Shown: piece by piece, positions 37,346-49,477 of the stretch
Layout: every line of letters begins with the position of its first letter
Numbering within the stretch: position 1 is the stretch's first letter
Source of the DNA: Acanthacorydalis orientalis
Lineage: Eukaryota > Arthropoda > Insecta > Megaloptera > Corydalidae
Length of the DNA: 64,000 bases
Reading direction: 5' to 3'
NCBI GenBank assembly: GCA_034766995.1
Contig: CM068314.1
Span: forward strand, 34,178,208 to 34,242,207
Notes under the pieces: generated by a model
Told to the model about the DNA's origin: nothing
Databases searched by the model: none
Seen by the model: only the letters and a program-made list of their open reading frames with translations
Made by a program: the position numbers and the translations under genes

Positions 37346-37828
37346 CGCAAAAATAAACGTTTTTCTTGCTTAAAATAGCCAAAATGTAAAAAAAATGACA
37401 AAAATTTCATACTGTTCGATGCGTATTCTCATGTTCTATATCATAAGATAATAATAAATACCAAAAATAACTCAAAAACCCCCCAAAATCGCATTTTTTT
37501 GGATTTTGCGGATATGCGGATATAACGGATACGCGGATATGGCGGATATGGCGGATACTGCGGATATTGCGGATATGGCGGATATCATATCCGCAATATC
37601 CGCCATATCCGCATATCCGCCATATCCGCCATATCCGCAATATCCGCCGTATCCGCATATCCGCAAAATCCAAAAAAATCCGATTTTGGGGGGTTTTTGA
37701 GTTATTTTTGGTATTTATTATTATCTTATGATATAGAACATGAGAATACGCATCGAACAGTATGAAATTTTTGTAATTTTTTTTACATTTTGGATATTTT
37801 AAGCAAGAAAAACGTTTTTTTTTGCGGA
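37346..37828. repeat. Strong dyad 4 (palindrome)
   Basis: Centre near 37585. Preceded by four modules; spacing about 2239. Confidence 0.88.
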
Positions 37829-39584
37829 TATTTTGCGGATATTTCGCGGTTTTTGTAACTTTTTCGGTATCCATTATGAACCGATGTTATTTTTGTCTCA
37901 TTTATGATATAGAACATTAAAATAGGCATCGGATAGTATGAAATAGTTGCCACTTTTTTAACATTTTGGATATTTTAGGCATGAAAAACCTTTAATTTCG
38001 CGAATTTTTCGCGGTTTTTGTGACTTTTTTGGTATCTATTATGTACCGATGTTAATTTTGACTCATGTATGATATAGTATATTAAAATACGCATCGGATA
38101 GTATGAAATAGTTGCCATTTTTATAGCATTTTGGATATTTTAGCCATGAAAAACCTTTATTTTTGTTAATTTTTCGCGGTTTTTGTGACTTTTTCGGTAT
38201 CTATTATAAATCGATGTCAATTTTGACTCAAGTATGACAGAACATTAAATAACGCATAGAACAGTATGAAATAGTTGCTAGTTTTATAACATTTTGGGTA
38301 TTTTATGAAGGAAAAACTGTAATTTTTGCTGATTTTTTGCGGTTTTTATGATATTTCCGACATTTATTACGGACAGATATTAATTTAGTCTACAAATATA
38401 CATAAAGCATTAAAAGACGAATCGACCAGTATTAATTAGTTGCCAAATTATCCTACATATCCACAAAATAAGCAATATCCGTAATATCCACCATATACGA
38501 AATATCCGCAATATCCAAAAATGTGATTTTTTGCAGTTTATTTGATATTTCCTACATTTTTTATGGACTGATATTAATTTTAAATAAGATATCATATAGA
38601 ACAATTATATACGCATCGACCGGTATGAAATAGTTGCCATTTTTAAAACAATTTGGATATTTTATATATTGCGGATATGTCGGATATTGAGGATATGGCG
38701 GATATGGTTTATTTTTTGATATGTAGGATATTTTGGTAACTAGTTAATACTGGTCGATTCGTCTTTTAATGCTTTATGTATATTTCTAGACAAAATTAAC
38801 ATCGGTCCATAATAAATGTCGGAAATATCAAAAAAACCGCAAAATATCTGCAAAAATTTCCGTTATTCCTTCATAAAATATGCAAAATGTTATAAAACTA
38901 GCAACTATTTCATACTGTCCGATGGGTAATTTCATGTTCTATATCGTAAAAGAGACAAAATTATCATAGGTTCATAATTGATACCGCAAAAGTCACAAAA
39001 ACCGCGAAATATCCGCAAAATATCCGCAAAAATAAACGTTTTTCTTGTTTAAAATATCCAAAATGTAAAAAAAATGACAAAAATTTCATACTGTTCGATG
39101 CGTATGTTCATGTTCTATATCATAAGATAATAATAAATACCAAAAATAACTCAAAAACCCTCCAAAATCGCGTTTTTTGAATTTTGCGGATATGCGGATA
39201 TAACGGATACGCAAAAATAAACGTTTTTCTTGTTTAAAATATCCAAAATGTAAAAAAAAATGACAAAAATTTCATACTGTTCGATGCGTATGTTCATGTT
39301 CTATATCATAAGATAATAATAAATACCAAAAATAACTCAAAACCCCCCCAAAATCGCATTTTTTTGAATTTTGCGGATATGCGGATATAACGGATACGCA
39401 AAAATAAACGTTTTTCTGGTTTAAAATATCCAAAATGTAAAAAAAATGACAAAAATTTCATACTGTTCGATGCGTATTCTCATGTTCTATATCATAAGAT
39501 AATAATAAATACCAAAAATAACTCAAAAACCCCCCAAAATCGCATTTCTTTGGATTTTGCGGATATGCGGATATGGCGGATACG

Positions 39585-40055
39585 CAAAAATAAACGTTTT
39601 TCTTGCTTAAAATAGCCAAAATGTAAAAAAAATGACAAAAATTTCATACTGTTCGATGCGTATTCTCATGTTCTATATCATAAGATAATAATAAATACCA
39701 AAAATAACTCAAAAACCCCCCAAAATCGCATTTTTTTGGATTTTGCGGATATGCGGATATAACGGATACGCGGATATGGCGGATACTGCGGATATTGCGG
39801 ATATGGCGGATATCATATCCGCAATATCCGCCATATCCGCATATCCGCCATATCCGCCATATCCGCAATATCCGCCGTATCCGCATATCCGCAAAATCCA
39901 AAAAAATGCGATTTTGGGGGGTTTTTGAGTTATTTTTGGTATTTATTATTATCTTATGATATAGAACATGAGAATACGCATCGAACAGTATGAAATTTTT
40001 GTAATTTTTTTTACATTTTGGATATTTTAAGCAAGAAAAACGTTTTTTTTTTGCG
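39585..40055. repeat. Strong dyad 5 (palindrome)
   Basis: Centre near 39814. Preceded by four modules; spacing about 2229. The left arm has lost one 9-base ATGGCGGAT unit relative to its neighbours. Confidence 0.88.
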
Positions 40056-41627
40056 GATATTTTGCGGATATTTCGCGGTTTTTGTAACTTTTTCGGTATC
40101 CATTATGAACCGATGTTATTTTTGTCTCATTTATGATATAGAACATTAAAATAGGCATCGGATAGTATGAAATAGTTGCCACTTTTTTAACATTTTGGAT
40201 ATTTTAGGCATGAAAAACCTTTAATTTCGCGAATTTTTCGCGGTTTTTGTGACTTTTTTGGTATCTATTATGTACCGATGTTAATTTTGACTCATGTATG
40301 ATATAGTATATTAAAATACGCATCGAATAGTATGAAATAGTTGCCATTTTTATAGCATTTTGGATATTTTAGCCATGAAAAACCTTTATTTTTGTTAATT
40401 TTTCGCGGTTTTTGTGACTTTTTCGGTATCTATTATAAATCGATGTCAATTTTGACTCAAGTATGAAATAGAACATTAAATAACGCATAGAACAGTATGA
40501 AATAGTTGCTAGTTTTATAACATTTTGGGTATTTTATGAAGGAAAAACTGTAATTTTTGCTGATTTTTTGCGGTTTTTATGATATTTCCGACATTTATTA
40601 CGGACAGATATTAATTTAGTCTACAAATATACATAAAGCATTAAAAGACGAATCGACCAGTATTAATTAGTTGCCAAATTATCCTACATATCCACAAAAT
40701 AAGCAATATCCGTAATATCCACCATATACGAAATATCCGCAATATCCAAAAATGTGATTTTTTGCAGTTTATTTGATATTTCCTACATTTTTTATGGACT
40801 GATATTAATTTTAAATAAGATATCATATAGAACAATTATATACGCATCGACCGGTATGAAATAGTTGCCATTTTTAAAACAATTTGGATATTTTATATAT
40901 TGCGGATATGTCGGATATTGAGGATATGGCGGATATGGTTTATTTTTTGATATGTAGGATATTTTGGTAACTAGTTAATACTGGTCGATTCGTCTTTTAA
41001 TGCTTTATGTATATTTCTAGACAAAATTAACATCGGTCCATAATAAATGTCGGAAATATCAAAAAAACCGCAAAATATCTGCAAAAATTTCCGTTATTCC
41101 TTCATAAAATATGCAAAATGTTATAAAACTAGCAACTATTTCATACTGTCCGATGGGTAATTTCATGTTCTATATCGTAAAAGAGACAAAATTATCATAG
41201 GTTCATAATTGATACCGCAAAAGTCACAAAAACCGCGAAATATCCGCAAAATATCCGCAAAAATAAACGTTTTTCTTGTTTAAAATATCCAAAATGTAAA
41301 AAAAATGACAAAAATTTCATACTGTTCGATGCGTATGTTCATGTTCTATATCATAAGATAATAATAAATACCAAAAATAACTCAAAACCCCCCCAAAATC
41401 GCATTTTTTTGAATTTTGCGGATATGCGGATATAACGGATACGCAAAAATAAACGTTTTTCTTGTTTAAAATATCCAAAATGTAAAAAAAATGACAAAAA
41501 TTTCATACTGTTCGATGCGTATTTTCATGTTCTATATCATAAGATAATAATAAATACCAAAAATAACTCAAAACCCCCCCAAAATCGCATTTCTTTGGAT
41601 TTTGCGGATATGCGGATATGGCGGATA

Positions 41628-42114
41628 CGCAAAAATAAACGTTTTTCTTGCTTAAAATAGCCAAAATGTAAAAAAAATGACAAAAATTTCATACTGTTCG
41701 ATGCGTATTCTCATGTTCTATATCATAAGATAATAATAAATACCAAAAATAACTCAAAAACCCCCCAAAATCGCATTTTTTGGATTTTGCGGATATGCGG
41801 ATATAACGGATACGCGGATATGGCGGATATGGCGGATACTGCGGATATTGCGGATATGGCGGATATCATATCCGCAATATCCGCCATATCCGCATATCCG
41901 CCATATCCGCCATATCCGCAATATCCGCCGTATCCGCATATCCGCAAAATCCAAAAAAATGCGATTTTGGGGGGTTTTTGAGTTATTTTTGGTATTTATT
42001 ATTATCTTATGATATAGAACATGAGAATACGCATCGAACAGTATGAAATTTTTGTAATTTTTTTTACATTTTGGATATTTTAAGCAAGAAAAACGTTTTT
42101 TTTTTGCGGATATT
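41628..42114. repeat. Strong dyad 6 (palindrome)
   Basis: Centre near 41866. Preceded by three modules; spacing about 2052. Confidence 0.88.
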
Positions 42115-44051
42115 TTGCGGATATTTCGCGGTTTTTGTAACTTTTTCGGTATCCATTATGAACCGATGTTATTTTTGTCTCATTTATGATATAGAACATT
42201 AAAATAGGCATCGGATAGTATGAAATAGTTGCCACTTTTTTAACATTTTGGATATTTTAGGCATGAAAAACCTTTAATTTCGCGAATTTTTCGCGGTTTT
42301 TGTGACTTTTTTGGTATCTATTATGTACCGATGTTAATTTTGACTCATGTATGATATAGTATATTAAAATACGCATCGGATAGTATGAAATAGTTGCCAT
42401 TTTTATAGCATTTTGGATATTTTAGCCATGAAAAACCTTTATTTTTGTTAATTTTTCGCGGTTTTTGTGACTTTTTCGGTATCTATTATAAATCGATGTA
42501 AATTTTGACTCAAGTATGAAATAGAACATTAAATAACGCATAGAACAGTATGAAATAGTTGCTAGTTTTATAACATTTTGGGTATTTTATGAAGGAAAAA
42601 CTGTAATTTTTGCTGATTTTTTGCGGTTTTTATGATATTTCCGACATTTATTACGGACAGATATTAATTTAGTCTACAAATATACATAAAGCATTAAAAG
42701 ACGAATCGACCAGTATTAATTAGTTGCCAAATTATCCTACATATCCACAAAATAAGCAATATCCGTAATATCCACCATATACGAAATATCCGCAATATCC
42801 AAAAATGTGATTTTTTGCAGTTTATTTGATATTTCCTACATTTTTTATGGACTGATATTAATTTTAAATAAGATATCATATAGAACAATTATATACGCAT
42901 CGACCGGTATGAAATAGTTGCCATTTTTAAAACAATTTGGATATTTTATATATTGCGGATATGTCGGATATTGAGGATATGGCGGATATGGTTTATTTTT
43001 TGATATGTAGGATATTTTGGTAACTAGTTAATACTGGTCGATTCGTCTTTTAATGCTTTATGTATATTTCTAGACAAAATTAACATCGGTCCATAATAAA
43101 TGTCGGAAATATCAAAAAAACCGCAAAATATCTGCAAAAATTTCCGTTATTCCTTCATAAAATATGCAAAATGTTATAAAACTAGCAACTATTTCATACT
43201 GTCCGATGGGTAATTTCATGTTCTATATCGTAAAAGAGACAAAATTATCATAGGTTCATAATTGATACCGCAAAAGTCACAAAAACCGCGAAATATCCGC
43301 AAAATATCCGCAAAAATAAACGTTTTTCTTGTTTAAAATATCCAAAATGTAAAAAAAATGACAAAAATTTCATACTGTTCGATGCGTATGTTCATGTTCT
43401 ATATCATAAGATAATAATAAATACCAAAAATAACTCAAAAACCCTCCAAAATCGCGTTTTTTTGAATTTTGCGGATATGCGGATATAACGGATACGCAAA
43501 AATAAAAGTTTTTCTTGTTTAAAATATCCAAAATGTAAAAAAAATGACAAAAATTTCATACTGTTCGATGCGTATGTTCATGTTCTATATCATAAGATAA
43601 TAATAAATACCAAAAATAACACAAAACCCCCCCAAAATCGCATTTTTTTGAAATTTGCGGATATGCGGATATAACGGATACGCAAAAATAAACGTTTTTC
43701 TTGTTTAAAATATCCAAAATGTAAAAAAAATGACAAAAATTTCATACTGTTCGATGCGTATTTTCATGTTCTATATCATAAGATAATAATAAATACCAAA
43801 AATAACTCAAAACCCCCCCAAAATCGCATTTTTTTGAATTTTGCGGATATGCGGATATAACGGATACGCAAAAATAAACGTTTTTCTTGTTTAAAATATC
43901 CAAAATGTAAAAAAAATGACAAAAATTTCATACTGTTCGATGCGTATTTTCATGTTCTATATCATAAGATAATAATAAATACCAAAAATAACTCAAAAAC
44001 CCCCCAAAATCGCATTTCTTTGGATTTTGCGGATATGCGGATATGGCGGAT

Positions 44052-44534
44052 ACGCAAAAATAAACGTTTTTCTTGCTTAAAATAGCCAAAATGTAAAAAA
44101 AATGACAAAAATTTCATACTGTTCGATGCGTATTCTCATGTTCTATATCATAAGATGATAATAAATACCAAAAATAACTCAAAAACCCCCCAAAATCGCA
44201 TTTTTTTGGATTTTGCGGATATGCGGATATAACGGATACGCGGATATGGCGGATATGGCGGATACTGCGGATATTGCGGATATGGCGGATATCATATCCG
44301 CAATATCCGCCATATCCGCATATCCGCCATATCCGCCATATCCGCAATATCCGCCGTATCCGCATATCCGCAAAATCCAAAAAAATGCGATTTTGGGGGG
44401 TTTTTGAGTTATTTTTGGTATTTATTATTATCTTATGATATAGAACATGAGAATACGCATCGAACAGTATGAAATTTTTGTAATTTTTTTTACATTTTGG
44501 ATATTTTAAGCAAGAAAAACGTTTTTTTTTGCGG
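44052..44534. repeat. Strong dyad 7 (palindrome)
   Basis: Centre near 44293. Preceded by five modules; spacing about 2427. Confidence 0.88.
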
Positions 44535-46247
44535 ATATTTTGCGGATATTTCGCGGTTTTTGTAACTTTTTCGGTATCCATTATGAACCGATGTTATTTT
44601 TGTCTCATTTATGATATAGAACATTAAAATAGGCATCGGATAGTATGAAATAGTTGCCACTTTTTTAACATTTTGGATATTTTACGCATGAAAAACCTTT
44701 AATTTCGCGAATTTTTCGCGGTTTTTGTGACTTTTTTGGAATCTATTATGTACCGATGTTAATTTTGACTCATGTATGATATAGTATATTAAAATACGCA
44801 TCGGATAGTATGAAATAGTTGCCATTTTTATAGCATTTTGGATATTTTAGCCATGGAAAACCTTTATTTTTGTTAATTTTTCGCGGTTTTTGTGACTTTT
44901 TCGGTATCTATTATAAATCGATGTCAATTTTGACTCAAGTATGAAATAGAACATTAAATAACGCATAGAACAGTATGAAATAGTTGCTAGTTTTATAACA
45001 TTTGGGTATTTTATGAAGGAAAAACTGTAATTTTTGCTGATTTTTTGCGGTTTTTATGATATTTCCGACATTTATTACGGACAGATATTAATTTAGTCTA
45101 CAAATATACATAAAGCATTAAAAGACGAATCGACCAGTATTAATTAGTTGCCAAATTATCCTACATAACCACAAAATAAGCAATATCCGTAATATCCACC
45201 ATATACGAAATATCCGCAATATCCAAAAATGTGATTATTTGCAGTTTATTTGATATTTCCTACATTTTTTATGGACTGATATTAATTTTAAATAAGATAT
45301 CATATAGAACAATTATATACGCATCGACCGGTATGAAATAGTTGCCATTTTTAAAACAATTTGGATATTTTATATATTGCGGATATGTCGGATATTGAGG
45401 ATATGGCGGATATGGTTTATTTTTTGATATGTAGGATATTTTGGTAACTAGTTAATACTGGTCGATTCGTCTTTTAATGCTTTATGTATATTTCTAGACA
45501 AAATTAACATCGGTCCATAATAAATGTCGGAAATATCAAAAAAACCGCAAAATATCTGCAAAAATTTCCGTTACTCCTTCATAAAATATGCAAAATGTTA
45601 TAAAACTAGCAACTATTTCATACTGTCCGATGGGTAATTTCATGTTCTATATCGTAAAAGAGACAAAATTATCATAGGTTCATAATTGATACCGCAAAAG
45701 TCACAATAACCGCGAAAAATTAACAAAAATAAAGGTTTTTCATGCCTATAATATCCAAAATGTTATAAAAATGACAACTATTTCATACTATCCGATGCGT
45801 ATTTTAATGTACTATATCATATATGAGCCAAAATTAACATCGGTTGATAATAGATACCAAAAAAGTCACAAAAACCGCGAAAAATTCGCGAAATTAAAGG
45901 TTTTTCATGCCTAAAATATCCAAAATGTTAAAAAAGTAGCAACTATTTCATACTATACGATGCCTATTTTAATGTTCTATATCATAAATGACACAAAAAA
46001 TAACATCGGTTCATAATGGATACCGAAAAAGTTACAAAAACCGTGAAATATCCGCAAAATATCCGCAAAAATAAACGTTTTTCTTGCTTAAAATATCCAA
46101 AATGTAAAAAAAATGACAAAAATTTCATACTGTTCGATGCGTATGTTCATGTTCTATATCATAAGATAATAATAAATACCAAAAATAACTCAAAACCCCC
46201 CCAAAATCGCATTTTTTTGAATTTTGCGGATATGCGGATATAACGGA

Positions 46248-46726
46248 TACGCAAAAATAAACGTTTTTCTTGTTTAAAATATCCAAAATGTAAAAAAAAT
46301 GACAAAAATTTCATACTGTTCGATGCGTATTTTCATGTTCTATATGATAAGATAATAATAAATACCAAAAATAACTCAAAAACCCCCCAAAAACGCATTT
46401 TTTTGGATTTTGCGGATATGCGGATATAACGGATACGCGGATATGGCGGATATGGCGGATACTGCGGATATTGCGGATATGGCGGATATCATATCCGCCA
46501 TATCCGCATATCCGCCATATCCGCCATATCCGCAATATCCGCCGTATCCGCATATCCGCAAAATCCAAAAAAATGCGATTTTGGGGGGTTTTTGAGTTAT
46601 TTTTGGTATTTATTATTATCTTATGATATAGAACATGAGAATACGCATCGAACAGTATGAAATTTTTGTAATTTTTTTTACATTTTGGATATTTTAAGCA
46701 AGAAAAACGTTTTTTTTTGCGGATAT
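46248..46726. repeat. Strong dyad 8 (palindrome)
   Basis: Centre near 46491. Only two ~187-bp modules precede it, but the left side holds full inverted copies of the right-arm monomers (45700-46060). The right arm is one 9-mer shorter. Confidence 0.86.
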
Positions 46727-48249
46727 TTTGCGGATATTTCGCGGTTTTTGTAACTTTTTCGGTATCCATTATGAACCGATGTTATTTTTGTCTCATTTAT
46801 GATATAGAACATTAAAATAGGCATCGGATAGTATGAAATAGTTGCCACTTTTTTAACATTTTGGATATTTTAGGCATGAAAAACCTTTAATTTCGCGAAT
46901 TTTTCGCGGTTTTTGTGACTTTTTTGGAATCTATTATGTACCGATGTTAATTTTGACTCATGTATGATATAGTATATTAAAATACGCATCGGATAGTATG
47001 AAATAGTTGCCATTTTTATAGCATTTTGGATATTTTAGCCATGAAAAACCTTTATTTTTGTTAATTTTTCGCGGTTTTTGTGACTTTTTCGGTATCTATT
47101 ATAAATCGATGTAAATTTTGACTCAAGTATGAAATAGAACATTAAATAACGCATAGAACAGTATGAAATAGTTGCTAGTTTTATAACATTTTGGGTATTT
47201 TATGAAGGAAAAACTGTAATTTTTGCTGATTTTTTGCGGTTTTTATGATATTTCCGACATTTATTACGGACAGATATTAATTTAGTCTACAAATATACAT
47301 AAAGCATTAAAAGACGAATCGACCAGTATTAATTAGTTGCCAAATTATCCTACATATCCACAAAATAAGCAATATCCGTAATATCCACCATATACGAAAT
47401 ATCCGCAATATCCAAAAATGTGATTTTTTGCAGTTTATTTGATATTTCCTACATTTTTTATGGACTGATATTAATTTTAAATAAAATATCATATAGAACA
47501 ATTATATACGCATCGACCGGTATGAAATAGTTGCCATTTTTAAAACAATTTGGATATTTTATATATTGCGGATATGTCGGATATTGAGGATATGGCGGAT
47601 ATGGTTTATTTTTTGATATGTAGGATATTTTGGTAACTAGTTAATACTGGTCGATTCGTCTTTTAATGCTTTATGTATATTTCTAGACAAAATTAACATC
47701 GGTCCATAATAAATGTCGGAAATATCAAAAAAAACGCAAAATATCTGCAAAAATTTCCGTTATTCCTTCATAAAATATGCAAAATGTTATAAAACTAGCA
47801 ACTATTTCATACTGTTCTATGCGTTATTTAATGTTCTATTTCATACTTGAGTCAAAATTGACATCGGTTTATAATAGATACCGAAAAAGTCACAATAACC
47901 GCGAAAAATTAACAAAAATAAAGGTTTTTCATGCCTATAATATCCAAAATGTTATTAATATGGCAACTATTTCATACTATCCGATGCGTATTTTAATGTA
48001 CTATATCATATATGAGCCAAAATTAACATCGGTTGATAATAGATACCAAAAAAGTCACAAAAACCGCGAAAAATTCGCGAAATTAAAGGTTTTTCATGCC
48101 TAAAATATCCAAAATGTTAAAAAAGTGGCAACTATTTCATACTATACGATGCCTATTTTAATGTTCTATATCATAAATGACACAAAAAATAACATCGGTT
48201 CATAATGGATACCGAAAAAGTTACAAAAACCGTGAAATATCCGCAAAAT

Positions 48250-48705
48250 ATCCGCAAAAATAAACGTTTTTCTTGCTTAAAATATCCAAAATGTAAAAAA
48301 AATGACAAAAATTTCATACTGTTCGATGCGTATTCTAATGTTCTATATCATCCGATAATAATAAATACCAAAAATAACTCAAAAACCCCCAAAAATCGCA
48401 TTTTTTTGGATTTTGCGGATATGCGGATATTTCGGATATGGCGGGTATGCGGATATGGCGGATATGGCGGATATTGCGGATATGGCGGATATGATATCCG
48501 CAATATCTGCCATATCCGCATATCCGCCATATCCGCAAAATCCAAAAAAATGCGATTTTTTGGGTTTTTTTAGTTATTTTTGGGATTTATTATTATCGTA
48601 TGATATAGAACGTTAGAATACGCATCGAACAGTATGAAATTTTTGTCATTTTTTTTACATTTGGGATATTTTAAGCAAGAAAAACTTTTATTTTTGCGGA
48701 TATTT
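48250..48705. repeat. Strong dyad 9 (palindrome), right end of the array
   Basis: Centre near 48493 reads ggatatgatatcc instead of ggatatcatatcc. It has one preceding module, and a more diverged right arm that passes into non-HOR monomers. Confidence 0.85.
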
Positions 48706-48866
48706 TGCGGATATTTCGCCGTTTTTGTAACTTTTTCGGTATCCATTATGAACCGATGTTATTTTTGTCTCATTTATGATATAGAACATTAAAATACGCA
48801 TCGAACAGTTTTAAGTAGTAACCATTTTTATAACATTTTGGATATTTTAAGCAAGATAAACATGTT

Positions 48867-49477
48867 TTTCCATCGGTTATGTACATTTATAGACAAAATT
48901 AAAATCGTTGCACAATGAATACTAAAAAATGTCCAAAAAACCGCTAAAAAACACAAATTATTAAACATCTGGAAACAGATTCATACTGGTCTTCGAATAA
49001 TTTAATGCTTTAGTATATTTATAGGCAAAATTAAAATCTTTTCACAATGGTTACGGAAAAACTTTAATAAATCGCTATAAAAAAGTGTTTTTCGTGATTT
49101 TAAATATTCAAATTATTAAAAATCTGCCAACAGATTCATACTGGTCGATGCGTATTTTAATTTTTTATGTATTTTTGTAGACACAGTTAAAATTGGTTTA
49201 CAAAGGATACCGAAAACTTCCAAAAACTTCAATAAAAACGTGTTTTTCGTGTTGAAAATTCACAAATTATCAAAAACCTGGCAACAAATTCGGATGATTG
49301 ATGTGTATTTTCATGCTTTATGTACTTATATAGACAAAATTAAAATCATTGCTATATGAATACTAAAAAAGTCCAAAAAACCGCTAAAAAAACGTGTTTT
49401 TCGTGCTTAAAAAACACAAATTATTAAAAATCTGGAAACAAATTCATACTGGTCTGTGGGTATCTTAATGCTTTATA
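48867..49477 (-). repeat. 155-bp-type monomers, reverse orientation
   Basis: Roughly four monomers reading as the reverse complement of the 27.4-28.9 kb array: catactggtcgatgcgta, tagacaaaattaaaatc, gtccaaaaaaccgc, aaacgtgtttttcgtg. Orientation flips at about 48867 without a palindromic junction. Confidence 0.85.

Larger units (their letters stand above)
29811..48866. repeat. Higher-order satellite array built of inverted repeats
   Basis: Units of about 2.0-2.4 kb, defined by nine strong dyad centres at about 30681, 33106, 35346, 37585, 39814, 41866, 44293, 46491 and 48493. Each unit runs: right arm of a strong dyad, several monomers in forward orientation, a weaker dyad (about 1 kb after the strong one), monomers in reverse orientation, then one to five copies of a ~187-bp module leading into the next strong dyad. 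All parts derive from the same 155-bp monomer family (shared words: cgatgcgta, tatccaaaatgt, gaaaaacg). Units are almost identical, implying recent homogenisation. The many 61-155-residue frames are repeat artefacts. Confidence 0.93.

Noticed and set aside
30380..47000. G-quadruplex potential of the gggggg runs in HOR modules
   Set aside because: Only one G run per arm, so four tracts are not close together.
30503..48573. Recurring 61-155-residue frames with GGY, HIR and ISA repeats on both strands
   Set aside because: They translate the 9-mer ATATCCGCC-type repeats and ~187-bp modules; all copies follow the HOR period, both strands are equally open, and no start context or domain is present.
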